A stretch of DNA of 64,000 nt. Origin: CAWJNF01 sp963844235. GTDB lineage: Bacteria > Actinomycetota > Thermoleophilia > Gaiellales > Gaiellaceae. The first letter of the stretch is position 1; every line of letters starts with the position of its first letter. The position numbers and the translations under genes were made by a program. The stretch lies in assembly GCA_963844235.1 (NCBI GenBank), contig CAWJNF010000004.1, positions 620,001 to 684,000 on the forward strand, in the 5' to 3' direction. Below, piece by piece: positions 10,063 through 18,095 of the stretch. Below the pieces are notes generated by a model. The model searched no databases, was not told where the DNA came from, and worked only from the letters and a program-made list of their open reading frames with translations.

Positions 10063-10090
10063 AGTGCGAAGCGGTATATACGATCCACGC
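10063..10090. promoter_or_regulatory. 28-bp divergent promoter between hyuA2 and the aminotransferase
   Basis: The gap between the divergent GTG (10062) and ATG (10091) contains the self-complementary octamer GTATATAC at 10074-10081. On the plus strand TACGAT at 10079-10084 lies 6 nt before the ATG and fits a leaderless -10 box. On the minus strand TATATA lies about 12 nt before the GTG. No clear -35 is visible in either direction. Transcription from a shared symmetric -10 region is an inference. Confidence 0.45.
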
Positions 10091-11347
10091 ATGAACGAGA
10101 CTGCCCTCTGGCACTCGCAGGCACTGATGTCCGCCGTCAAGCGCGCCGAGGTCGTGATCGAGCGCGGCGAGGGCGCGTACCTCTGGGACGAGTCGGGGCG
10201 CCGGCTGCTCGACGCGCCCGCCGGGCTCTGGTACTGCAACGTCGGTCACGGTCGTACGGAGATCGCCGACGCGGTCGCGCGCCAGATGGCGCGGATCGAG
10301 ACCTACCACACGTTCAACCAGTACGCGACGCGACCCGCGATCGAGCTCGCGGCGCGTGTGGCCGAGCTCTCCGGGCTACCCGAGCCGAAGGTCTTCCTGA
10401 CCAGCGGCGGGTCGGACGCGATCGATACCGCCGGCAAGCTCGCCCGCCGCTACTGGTCGGCTCTCGGCAAGCCCGACAAGCAGACGATCGTGACGCGCGA
10501 GCGCGGCTACCACGGCCTCCACACGCTGGGCACGAGCATCGTCGGGCTCGAGATCCAGAAGGAGGGCATGGGGCCGCTCGTGCGCGAGACGGTACGCGTC
10601 CCGACGAACGACGCGGCGGCCTTCGAGAGGACAGTCGAGGATCTCGGCGCCGACGCGATCGCCGCCTTCTTCGCCGAGCCGATCGTGGGCACGGGCGGCG
10701 TCGTCCCGCCGGCCGACGGCTACTTCGAGGCGGTTCAACGGATCTGCCGCGACAACGACATCCTCTTCGTCGCCGACGAGGTGGTCTGCGGCTTCGGACG
10801 GACGGGCGAGTGGTTCGGCACGCACCGGTTCGGCCTCGAGCCGGACATGATGGTGTTCGCGAAGGGCGTCACCTCCGGCTACCTCCCGCTCGGCGGCGTC
10901 ATCGCGGCCGACCGGGTCGCCGCGCCGTTCTGGGAGGACGGGTCGGAGCTCATCTTCCGCCACGGCCTCACCTATGCGGGACACGCGACAGTCTGCGCCG
11001 CGGCGCTCGCGAACCTCGACATCCTCGAGCGCGAGCAGCTCGCAGGGCGAGTCCGCGAGCTCGAGAGCGTGCTCGCCGCCGCGCTGCGACCGCTCGAGGC
11101 GAGCCCGCTCGTGCGCGAGGTACGCACCGGCATCGGCCTCCTCACGGGCATCCTCGTCGAGGATCACCCGACAGCGCTGCGCGTCTCGGAGCGCTGCCTC
11201 GACAGGGGCGTGCTCATGCGGGCGCTGCCCGACGCGGTCCTGCACGTCTCTCCGCCCTTCGTGGTAACCGAGGAGGACATCCGCTTCCTCGCCGACGTCC
11301 TCGCCGAGGCGCTCGACGAGGAAGCCGCCGCCGCCGCTGCGGCCTGA
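10091..11347 (+). CDS. Class III aminotransferase (beta-alanine/omega-amino acid:pyruvate type)
   Basis: A 418-residue PLP enzyme of the class III family (subgroup with omega-amino acid and beta-alanine transaminases). The PLP-binding Lys is in MVFAKGVTSGYLPLGG at about residue 258. The upstream LFVADEVVCGFGRTGEWFG stretch holds the cofactor-contacting Asp. It is divergent from the hyuA2-hyuB2-SDR operon, so it may transaminate an amino acid released by the Hyu enzymes; this link is an inference. The C-terminus is a short alanine run. Confidence 0.9.
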   Translation: MNETALWHSQALMSAVKRAEVVIERGEGAYLWDESGRRLLDAPAGLWYCNVGHGRTEIADAVARQMARIETYHTFNQYATRPAIELAARVAELSGLPEPKVFLTSGGSDAIDTAGKLARRYWSALGKPDKQTIVTRERGYHGLHTLGTSIVGLEIQKEGMGPLVRETVRVPTNDAAAFERTVEDLGADAIAAFFAEPIVGTGGVVPPADGYFEAVQRICRDNDILFVADEVVCGFGRTGEWFGTHRFGLEPDMMVFAKGVTSGYLPLGGVIAADRVAAPFWEDGSELIFRHGLTYAGHATVCAAALANLDILEREQLAGRVRELESVLAAALRPLEASPLVREVRTGIGLLTGILVEDHPTALRVSERCLDRGVLMRALPDAVLHVSPPFVVTEEDIRFLADVLAEALDEEAAAAAAA

Positions 11348-11466
11348 GCGGCTGCGCGGCCCGGTGGCCGGCTCCTGATCGACGTTCGCTCCAGGCGATC
11401 ACCGACGATCAGACTCGAGCCAGCCGAGCCCGCACCCTTGCCAGCCCCGTGAAGGGGGACCACACG

Positions 11467-11943
11467 ATGCATGAGATCAGAGAGCTCATCACAGGGCTGC
11501 ACGAGAAGATCGGCGAGGTCATCTACGAATCGCCCGATTTCACCGTCACGCAGCGCGAACTGGATGTGTTCGCTGCGCTCACCGAGAATATCGATCCAAT
11601 GCACAACGACGTCGAGTGGGCCGCACAGGGCCCTTGGGGCCAAACCATCGTGCATGGCCTCTTCATTCTCGGTTTGGTCTCGAAGTTCTATAAAGACTCC
11701 GGTTTGCCGATCCACACGACCGACAGGATGTACGCCCTGAACTATGGCTTCGACAGAGTGCGGTTTCCGACGCCGTTTCTCACCAATCGCGCCGGGCGGT
11801 GCACGATTCGCCTGCTCGATATTCTCGACAAGGGTGAGGGTCGCTATATTCTTACTACCGAGTTTGTCGTGAAGCAGGTTGGTCACGATAAGCCTGCCAT
11901 GGTCGCTACATTTCTCCCGATGGTTGTTACGACCGAGTACTGA
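11467..11943 (+). CDS. MaoC-like hot-dog hydratase family protein
   Basis: A 158-residue single hot-dog domain protein. The segment FAALTENIDPMHNDVEWA followed by GQTIVHGLFILGL matches the R-hydratase (MaoC) motif, with an Asn where the usual catalytic Asp stands; the His is kept. A purine-rich site (AAGGGGG, about 11453-11459) precedes the ATG. Base composition is much closer to 50-58% GC than its neighbours, as in the next gene, so both look acquired together. Expected role is hydration of an enoyl-CoA, but the Asp substitution makes activity uncertain. Confidence 0.8.
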   Translation: MHEIRELITGLHEKIGEVIYESPDFTVTQRELDVFAALTENIDPMHNDVEWAAQGPWGQTIVHGLFILGLVSKFYKDSGLPIHTTDRMYALNYGFDRVRFPTPFLTNRAGRCTIRLLDILDKGEGRYILTTEFVVKQVGHDKPAMVATFLPMVVTTEY

Positions 11944-11984
11944 GCCGATATCCTCGGGTCACGATATTCGGGAGGGAGGTAGCA

Positions 11985-13575
11985 ATGGACTCCATGCCGG
12001 CCATAGTGGATTATCTCTTTCGGCACGCGGAGAACGTCACCTGATCACAAAGCCATTGCTGACGAGCACCGCTGTTACAGCTATGGCGCGTTGAAACCAC
12101 GAGTTCGTGCTCTCGCCGACCACTTGCGCAGGATCGGCATTGGCCGGGGTGACTTCGTCGCCGCGCTGACGCCGCCGCGCGCCGATGCCTACACGCTGTT
12201 TCTGGCACTCAATGCGATCGGCGCCATCTGGCTAGGACTGAACCCAAGATACACGCCGCGTGAAATGACGTATATCGTCGGAGACGCGAAGCCGAAAGCC
12301 TTGTTCTTCGTTTCCGAGCTGGATGGGCGGACATACCTTGAGGAAGTCAAGAGCATGGTCGTTGCCAACGCGTGCGTTGAGAATGTCATTTGTCTCGACG
12401 GTGCAACATCAGATGAAACTCTTGGAAACATCTCGAGCTTCGAAACGTTCCTGGCTGGCGGCTCGCCACATTCGGACGCAACTGATATCGAGCGCGTGGG
12501 CGACGATATCGCCGCAATAATCTATACCTCCGGTTCCACCGGCCGTCCCAAAGGCGCTTTGCTGCCCAATAGGTGCATGGTGCATCGGGCGCTTGTCCAG
12601 AACGAGGACTATGTCATGAAGGCCGGCCGGCCGCACTGTTACGTGATCCTCCCGATCAACCATGTCGGTAGCATCGTCCTGACGTGCGCCTTCTCCATCG
12701 TGAATGGTGGATCGCTGACGTTCCGGGAACGATTTGATCCCGACCGAGTTGGCAGAGATGTCTTCGAGAATGACATCAATTTCCTGGTCATGGTTCCGAC
12801 GATGTATCAACAGATCTTTGCATCCCCACAGTTCAACGAAGCGGACTACAGGAATTGCCAAGTCTTCTTCTGGGGCGGCGCGAACCTGCCGAAAGAGTTT
12901 ATTCGCAGACTGCGAACCATGGGACACGGAGAAGTGCGTACCAACTATGGCGCGACCGAGCTTTGCTCGTCGGTCACCCGCACCGATCCCGACCTCGACA
13001 TCGACATCTTGGCCCAGACCGTCGGATATGCACTCGACGACGAACTGCGCGTCGTCAAGGACGACGGCACTGTTGCCGGGATCGGCGAGGTGGGTGAAGC
13101 TCAGGTCCGGAGAGAGTGGATCATGGCCGGCTACCTGAACAGGTCCGAGGCGTCGAAAGAGGCATTCACCGAGGACGGTGAATGGTTCAGGACCGGCGAC
13201 CTGATGGAACTCATGGAAGACGGTAAGAACCTGCGGTTCGTCGGACGTACGTCAGACATGTTCAAGTCCGGCGGACATAATGTCTATCCTCGCGAGATCG
13301 AAGAGTGGCTCGAAGAACACCCGGCTGTCGAGATGGTGGCTGTTCTCGGCAAGAAGGATTTGCTTTTCGATGAGGTCGGCCACGCCGTTGTCCTCAACAG
13401 AGCCGGTACGAAGCCGACTGAGGAGGAGATGAAGGAGTGGTGCAGGAAGGGCCTTGCCAACTTCAAGGTGCCCAAGAGCTTCGAGTTCCGGTCCAAAATG
13501 CCGATGCTCGGCACTGGCAAGATCGACAAGATGGCGCTGCGTGCCGAAATGGATACGGCCTCTGGAGGAGGATAG
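11985..13575 (+). pseudogene. Acyl-CoA synthetase (AMP-forming), frameshifted near the N-terminus
   Basis: The body from TTG 12091 encodes 494 residues of an ANL-superfamily acyl-CoA ligase, with the P-loop IIYTSGSTGRPKGALL, the NYGATE motif and the late GRTSDMFKSGGHNVYPREIE segment. The natural start appears to be ATG 11985 (MDSMPAIVDYLFRHAENVT), with GGAGGGAGG just upstream. That frame hits TGA at 12042, and the protein resumes in another frame at 12043 as DHKAIADEHRCYSYGALKPR. Removing one T near 12042 joins the two perfectly. It is either a frameshifted gene or a sequence error; translation from the TTG would lack about 35 residues. GC is low relative to the window. Confidence 0.85.
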
Positions 13576-13622
13576 GGATCACAGCGGTCTGACCGTGTCC
13601 GGCATGGTCGAACCAGCGGTGA

Positions 13623-13921
13623 TGCGGGCGCCGCGAGCGCACGACGATCGCGGATGACGTGGCAGCCGAGCGGGCGCGCGATCTCGTCCGGCGCCGGTTG
13701 GAGGCCTCGGGGCCGAACCAGCTCTGGGTCGCCGACGACACCTACCTGCGTACCTACACGCGCTCGGCGTATCTGGCGTTCATCGTCGATGTCTACAGCC
13801 GGATGCTCGACGTCTGGCGGGTCGCAACGCACATGCGCGTCCGCGAGGCTCGGCTGGACGCCTGCGAGATGGCCGACACGCTGCGCCAGCCCCACCGGGC
13901 CTCATCGCCCATTCGGACAGG
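13623..13921 (+). mobile_element. IS3-family transposase remnant (integrase core fragment)
   Basis: This is a degenerate piece of an IS3-type OrfB. One frame reads TTIADDVAAERARDLV and then PNQLWVADDTYLRT, YLAFIVDVYSRMLDVWRVAT and LDACEMADTLRQ, matching the start of the DDE core (usual form NRLWVADITYV...LDVFSR...GW). The frame then breaks, and GLIAHSDR, equivalent to the conserved HHSDRGSQY block, follows in another frame at 13898-13921 before similarity ends. A stop at 13620 precedes it, and no terminal repeats are visible. It lies directly downstream of the low-GC acyl-CoA synthetase, supporting acquisition by transfer. Confidence 0.8.
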
Positions 13922-14035
13922 ACGTTCACCTTGGATCCGGCGCCGACCGCGGCCTGGGTTCATACGCCCGCCGGCTTGCGTCTCGGTGCCGACGATCGTC
14001 GAGAGGCGCGATCGGCGCGTTACCCTTCCCTGGGC

Positions 14036-15301
14036 ATGGCCGCGACGCTGACGCTCGCCGACGTCGACCTCCTCGACCACGATCTCTTCGCCGACCACGA
14101 GCCGTGGGAGATCTTCGAGCTGCTGCAGAGCGAGGCGCCCGTGTTCCGCCATCCGGAGCCCGACGGGCCCGGGTTCTGGTGCGTGACGAAGTACGACGAC
14201 GTGCTCGACGTCCTGCGCGACACGGCGACGTTCTCGTCCGAGGTCGGAGGCGCCGCGACGATCAACGACCTGCCCGAGGACGTGCTCGCCGCCCGTCGGA
14301 ACTTCATGGAGACCGATCCGCCACGGCACACGCAATTCCGGCGCATCTTCGCGGCCGACTTCACCCCACGCGCCGTGGGGCGCTACGAGGACTGGCTGCG
14401 CGACATCGTGCGCGAGGTGCTGGACGATGCCCTCCGCCACGACGAGCTCGAGGCGGTGCACGACATCGCCGCGCCGATCCCGATCCGCGTCCTCGCCCGC
14501 ATCCTGGGCCTGAAGGATGAGCACCTGTCCCGGCTGGTCGAGCTAGGCGACCGGCTGCTCATCGACACGGAGCCGGAGTACGTCGGCGAGCTCGCGTTCC
14601 AGGGGGAGCGCGAAGAGGACAAGTACCTGCCTTTCGGAAGCCCCTGGGCCGAGGAGCTCTGCCGGCTGGGACGCGAGTACTACGGGGAGCGGCGAGAGCA
14701 TCCACGCGATGATGTCCTCTCGTTGATCGCGAACGGCGAGCTCGACGGCTGCCCGCTCTCCGGCCGCGACCTCGACAACACGTTCGCGATCCTCGTCGTC
14801 GCGGGCAACGAGACGACCCGGCAGTCGATCGCCTCGGGTCTTGCCGCCTTCGCTCGCAACCCCGACCAGTGGGAGCTGCTCCGCCGCGAGCCGGAGCTCG
14901 TCCCGAGCGCGGTCGAGGAGGTGCTGCGTTACTCGCATCCCGTCTGGCACTTCCGGCGCACAGCGACCCGCGACACGGAGATCCGCGGCGTTCCGATCGC
15001 GGCCGGCGACAGGGTGGTCATCTGGTTCGCAGCCGCGAATCGCGACGCGGACGAGTTCCCCGACCCACACCGCTTCGACGTCCGGCGGGCGCCCAACGAC
15101 CACGCCACCTTCGGGCGCACCGGCCCGCACTTCTGCCTCGGCGCCCACCTCGCACGCTTCGAGCTCCGGGTCCTGCTCGAGGAGCTCGTCCCCCGCGTGG
15201 AGCGCATCGAGCTGGCGGGAGAGCCGCAGCGGCTGCGCTCGAACTTCACGAACGGCCTCAAGCACCTCCCGCTCCGCCTCATTCGAGCCAGCCTGGCCTG
15301 A
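14036..15301 (+). CDS. Cytochrome P450 (CYP124/125/142-like)
   Basis: A 421-residue soluble bacterial P450. Visible elements are the I-helix AGNETT (about residues 256-261), the K-helix EVLR (295-298) and the haem loop FGRTGPHFCLG with the ligand Cys near 367. The loop carries one residue more than the common FGxGxHxCLG form, as in the steroid and branched-lipid CYP124/125/142 group. The late FTNGLKHLPLRL also fits that group. A TACCCT box at 14021-14026 lies 9 nt before the ATG, so the mRNA may be leaderless. No ferredoxin gene is adjacent. The substrate is unknown. Confidence 0.9.
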   Translation: MAATLTLADVDLLDHDLFADHEPWEIFELLQSEAPVFRHPEPDGPGFWCVTKYDDVLDVLRDTATFSSEVGGAATINDLPEDVLAARRNFMETDPPRHTQFRRIFAADFTPRAVGRYEDWLRDIVREVLDDALRHDELEAVHDIAAPIPIRVLARILGLKDEHLSRLVELGDRLLIDTEPEYVGELAFQGEREEDKYLPFGSPWAEELCRLGREYYGERREHPRDDVLSLIANGELDGCPLSGRDLDNTFAILVVAGNETTRQSIASGLAAFARNPDQWELLRREPELVPSAVEEVLRYSHPVWHFRRTATRDTEIRGVPIAAGDRVVIWFAAANRDADEFPDPHRFDVRRAPNDHATFGRTGPHFCLGAHLARFELRVLLEELVPRVERIELAGEPQRLRSNFTNGLKHLPLRLIRASLA

Positions 15302-15358
15302 CACGCCACCCCTCCAATGGGGGGTTCTCGCCTGATCCGGGTAGCCGATAACAGGCGC

Positions 15359-15805
15359 ATGAGCTACGACCCCGTACATCGGAACCTTCCCGCTCTCAGA
15401 CCCGGTGCCGGCACGCCACGCCGTGGATTCGCGACAGCGGGCTCTCCCCCGCGCACGTTCCGTGGCCTCCCGGTGCCAAGGCGGCTCGCGCGGCTCGGGA
15501 CGGTGCTGGCCTTCGCATCGCTCGTACTCGTGTGCGGCGGCATCGGCGGATGGGCGGCGCTCGGATCGGAGCTCGGCGAGGGGGACGACGGCCGCGGCCC
15601 ATGGCCGCTCGTCCTCGGCGCCGCGTTCTGCATCGGGCTGCTCGGCGCCGGCTGCGGCCTCGTCGCGCTCGGGCTCGGCAACGCCGCTCGCCGTCAGGCG
15701 GTCAGCGCCCTCTGCGTCTCGCTCGTCGCGCCGGTCGCGGTAGGGCTCATCGCGCTCGCGCTCTTCTTCTCCACCACCGGCACGAGCTTCGGCCTCGGCG
15801 GCTAG
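15359..15805 (+). CDS. Hypothetical membrane protein
   Basis: A 148-residue protein with a proline- and arginine-rich cytosolic start of about 45 residues. Three hydrophobic segments follow, near residues 47-67 (LGTVLAFASLVLVCGGIGGW), 80-105 and 115-135, and the end is TTGTSFGLGG. The layout resembles small actinobacterial DUF4190-like membrane proteins, but I cannot assign a family. The ATG at 15359 is chosen as the first start after the P450. Function is unknown. Confidence 0.6.
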   Translation: MSYDPVHRNLPALRPGAGTPRRGFATAGSPPRTFRGLPVPRRLARLGTVLAFASLVLVCGGIGGWAALGSELGEGDDGRGPWPLVLGAAFCIGLLGAGCGLVALGLGNAARRQAVSALCVSLVAPVAVGLIALALFFSTTGTSFGLGG

Positions 15806-15868
15806 GGCCGCCGCACGCCTCGCGGCGTGAGGACGGCGTAGGGTGAGCCGGGGATAGAGTGGCCGCCG

Positions 15869-16810
15869 GTGCAGCGCATCTCCCGTGACCAGGCGCACGT
15901 GTACGCGCTCGACGGCTCGCTCGAGCCCGTGCTGCGTGTGGCCGCCGGCGAGCCGTTTGCAGTCGAGACCGACGATGCCTCCTCGGGCCTGCTGACCTCC
16001 GGCGAGGTCGCCCCGACGCTCGAGAATCTCCCCTACGCGCGCTTCAGCCCGGCCAGGGCGAATCCGGTCGGGGGCCCGGTGCACGTCGACGGCGTGGCCG
16101 CTCGCGGCCGGGTGAAGATCGAGATAGCCGCGATCGACCTCGCCGACACGGGGATCTGGTACAACCGCCCGCCGCTGTCTCCGTTGCGCGACTCGCAGGC
16201 CTGGCCCGAGGGCAACGAGGCGTTCGCAGCGCTCGTCCACCACGGCGAGGGCGAGGCAGAGGTTGGGCGCCTGCGCTGGCCGCTCTCGCCCATGATCGGC
16301 ACCCTCGCCTGCGCTCCGGAGTGGGAAGTGCACTCGACGACCGCGGGCCAGGGCCCGTTCGGTGGCAACCTGGACGTCGTCGACTACGGCGTGGGCGCCA
16401 CGGTCTACCTCACGTCGTACCATCCGGGCGGCCAGCTCTTCGTCGGCGACGTGCACGGCTGCCAGGGGGATGGAGAGTGGGCCAGCGTCGCAGACGAGAG
16501 CCGGGCCGAGGTCGTGCTTCGCGCCTACCCGGAGCCGGGGGAGCCCCTCCCCGCTCCGCGCGTCGTCACCGCCGACCGGATCGTCGCGCTCGGGATCGAG
16601 AAGCCGCTCGAGTCGGCCACCCGCCGGGCAATCCTCCATCTCATGGGCTGGCTCGTCGACGAGCTCGGCTTCACCAGGCGCGAGGCCTACCTCTCGGTCG
16701 GGCTCAATCCGGACTTCCGCATCCGCGTGTACCAGATGACCTCGGCGTACGGGCTCGACTACGTCGCCGGCGCATCGCTCCCGCGCGCCTTCGTGGGTCT
16801 AGATGATTGA
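15869..16810 (+). CDS. Acetamidase/formamidase family protein
   Basis: A 313-residue FmdA/AmdA-type amidase that releases ammonia from small amides. Family features are the N-terminal EPVLRVAAGEPFAVETDD, the GPVHVDGVAARG strand, GNLDVVDYGVGATVYL, and the GQLFVGDVHGCQGDGE metal-site region near residue 190-206. The GTG start lies 8 nt after a TAGAGT box at 15855-15860, consistent with a leaderless transcript. It converges on a phosphoesterase gene, and the shared inverted repeat covers both stop codons. Confidence 0.88.
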   Translation: MQRISRDQAHVYALDGSLEPVLRVAAGEPFAVETDDASSGLLTSGEVAPTLENLPYARFSPARANPVGGPVHVDGVAARGRVKIEIAAIDLADTGIWYNRPPLSPLRDSQAWPEGNEAFAALVHHGEGEAEVGRLRWPLSPMIGTLACAPEWEVHSTTAGQGPFGGNLDVVDYGVGATVYLTSYHPGGQLFVGDVHGCQGDGEWASVADESRAEVVLRAYPEPGEPLPAPRVVTADRIVALGIEKPLESATRRAILHLMGWLVDELGFTRREAYLSVGLNPDFRIRVYQMTSAYGLDYVAGASLPRAFVGLDD

Positions 16811-16861
16811 TCTGCGATTGACCGGTAACCGTGGCACCATCTTCACCGATCAATCATCTAG
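16799..16861. terminator. Inverted repeat across two convergent stop codons (possible bidirectional terminator)
   Basis: A perfect 14-bp inverted repeat: CTAGATGATTGATC at 16799-16812 and GATCAATCATCTAG at 16848-16861, with a 35-nt spacer. The amidase stop TGA (16808-16810) lies in the left arm and the phosphoesterase stop in the right arm. Arms this AT-rich are unusual in this window. The long spacer and lack of a U-tract make a simple intrinsic terminator uncertain. Confidence 0.55.
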
Positions 16862-17391
16862 TCGACGAGCGGCCTGACCTCGCCGCCGACGACCTCGAAG
16901 AACGACGGCTCACGCGTGTCGGTGTCGAGGACGGCGAACGTCGCCGGCACGTCGGCGCGCGTCGACGGGTCCCAGCCGAGCAGCGTTCCCGGGTTGAGGG
17001 CGAGCGCGGCCTCCTGCTCGACCCGGAAGCGATGGTCGTGTCCGAAGCAGACGAGGTCGAACGAGCCTGAGCGGGCGAGCTCGAGCGCCAGCTCGGGGAA
17101 GTGGTTCATGGCGACACGAAGGCCGTCGAGCTCGTCCCTGTAGACCTCGCCCCACAGGTGGACGTGCTGGTGGCCGGCGGCGTTCTTCGCGATGCGGAAG
17201 AGATCGCCGTCGTTGTTGCCGAACACGGCGTGGATCGGCCGGCCGGTGAAGCCCTCCGCGAGCAGAGGGACGACGAACGGCGAGCAGAAGTCGCCGCAGT
17301 AGAGGAGCACATCCGCGTCGTCGAGCGAGCCGAGCGCCGCCCGGAGGTTCCAGACGTGGTCGTGGACGTCCGAGAGGACGGCGACCTTCAC
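16858..17391 (-). CDS. Metallophosphoesterase (YfcE/MJ0936 family)
   Basis: A 177-residue calcineurin-like phosphodiesterase. The dinuclear-metal motifs are present in order: SDVHDHVWN (residues 7-15), YCGDFCSP, GNNDGD and the C-terminal FGHDHRF. Length and spacing fit the small YfcE group, which acts on phosphodiester or cyclic nucleotide substrates in vitro. The GTG at 17391 is preceded by GGAGGGG and, 8 nt upstream, a TATCCT box. It converges with the acetamidase gene. Confidence 0.88.
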   Translation of the reverse strand: MKVAVLSDVHDHVWNLRAALGSLDDADVLLYCGDFCSPFVVPLLAEGFTGRPIHAVFGNNDGDLFRIAKNAAGHQHVHLWGEVYRDELDGLRVAMNHFPELALELARSGSFDLVCFGHDHRFRVEQEAALALNPGTLLGWDPSTRADVPATFAVLDTDTREPSFFEVVGGEVRPLVD

Positions 17392-17425
17392 GCCCCTCCA
17401 GGATAGTGCGTGAGGGCATCGACGT

Positions 17426-17605
17426 TCACGGGATCGTGCCGCGGCGAGCCAGCCACTCCATCGGTTGGTGCGTCACGGAGGCGACCTGATCGAAGTGCCG
17501 GTCGTAGTGAAGGAGGATCGCCTCGCCGACCTCGGCCACCGCCGCCACCAGGAGATCGGTCGGTGTCGGCCCGCGGTGCTGGCTTCGCGTGGCGAGCGTC
17601 GGCAT
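17426..17605 (-). pseudogene. VapC-type PIN toxin C-terminal remnant
   Basis: A 59-residue frame reads GPTPTDLLVAAVAEVGEAIL, LHYDRHFDQVASVTHQPMEW and LARRGTIP. This matches the C-terminal third of PIN-domain toxins, including the DLLVAAVA helix and the HYDRHFD acidic motif. The first two thirds of a PIN domain, with the catalytic N-terminal Asp, are missing; upstream sequence has stops in frame. No antitoxin gene is visible. It is therefore a dead fragment, in a 290-bp gap that otherwise holds nothing I recognise. Confidence 0.7.
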
Positions 17606-17684
17606 GGCGAGATCTCTTTTGAGCAGATAGGGATATCACGGCTATACGCCGCTAGATATCGCTAGTTCGAGCCATGTCCTCTCC

Positions 17685-18095
17685 TCACATCGATGCCGAC
17701 CACCCACGCTGCTCCTCGACGTCGACCGCGATCACCGCGCCGAGCGGGTCGGCGGCGTACTGCTCGTACTTCGCACGCAACAGCGCGTGTGCCCGCTCCG
17801 CCTCCGCCCCGCCCTCGATCACCCGCGCCCGCCCGCGCAGGCGCACCCACCACAGCTGCGACCAGTCCTCGTGCCACTCGTCGACGAGGACGCACACCTC
17901 CGGGTTCGCGCGCACGTTCTCGAGACGCTGGAGCGCCCGCGAGCGCTTCGGCTTCGCGTCGACGGCCGTGTAGAGCGTGTCCGCATCCAGCGCGAAGCAC
18001 ACTGGGACGAGGTGCAGCTGCCCATCCGGTGTCAGCGTGCCGAGGCGCGCCACGCGGGCCGTCTCGACCCTGCGGCGCGCCTCGGCCTGATCCAT
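17685..18095 (-). CDS. PPOX-class, probably F420-dependent, oxidoreductase (TIGR03668-like)
   Basis: A 136-residue split-barrel flavin/F420-binding protein of the pyridoxamine-phosphate-oxidase superfamily. The segments ARVARLGTLTPDGQLHLVPV, DAKPKRSRALQRLENVRANP and EDWSQLWWVRLRGRARV fit the actinobacterial F420-dependent TIGR03668 group. Its ATG shares one base with the stop of the upstream coxL (TGATG), so it is co-translated with the coxM-coxS-coxL operon. The substrate is unknown. Confidence 0.8.
   Translation of the reverse strand: MDQAEARRRVETARVARLGTLTPDGQLHLVPVCFALDADTLYTAVDAKPKRSRALQRLENVRANPEVCVLVDEWHEDWSQLWWVRLRGRARVIEGGAEAERAHALLRAKYEQYAADPLGAVIAVDVEEQRGWSASM

Noticed and set aside
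8071..10090. Long plus-strand open frame over hyuA2 (8071 onward)
   Set aside because: It is the complement of a conserved HyuA coding region; the composition is typical of a high-GC shadow frame with no recognisable domain.
12039..12045. Selenocysteine read-through at TGA 12042 in the acyl-CoA synthetase
   Set aside because: selD is in the window, but the frame after the TGA is not homologous and soon stops again; a one-base shift restores the known protein exactly.
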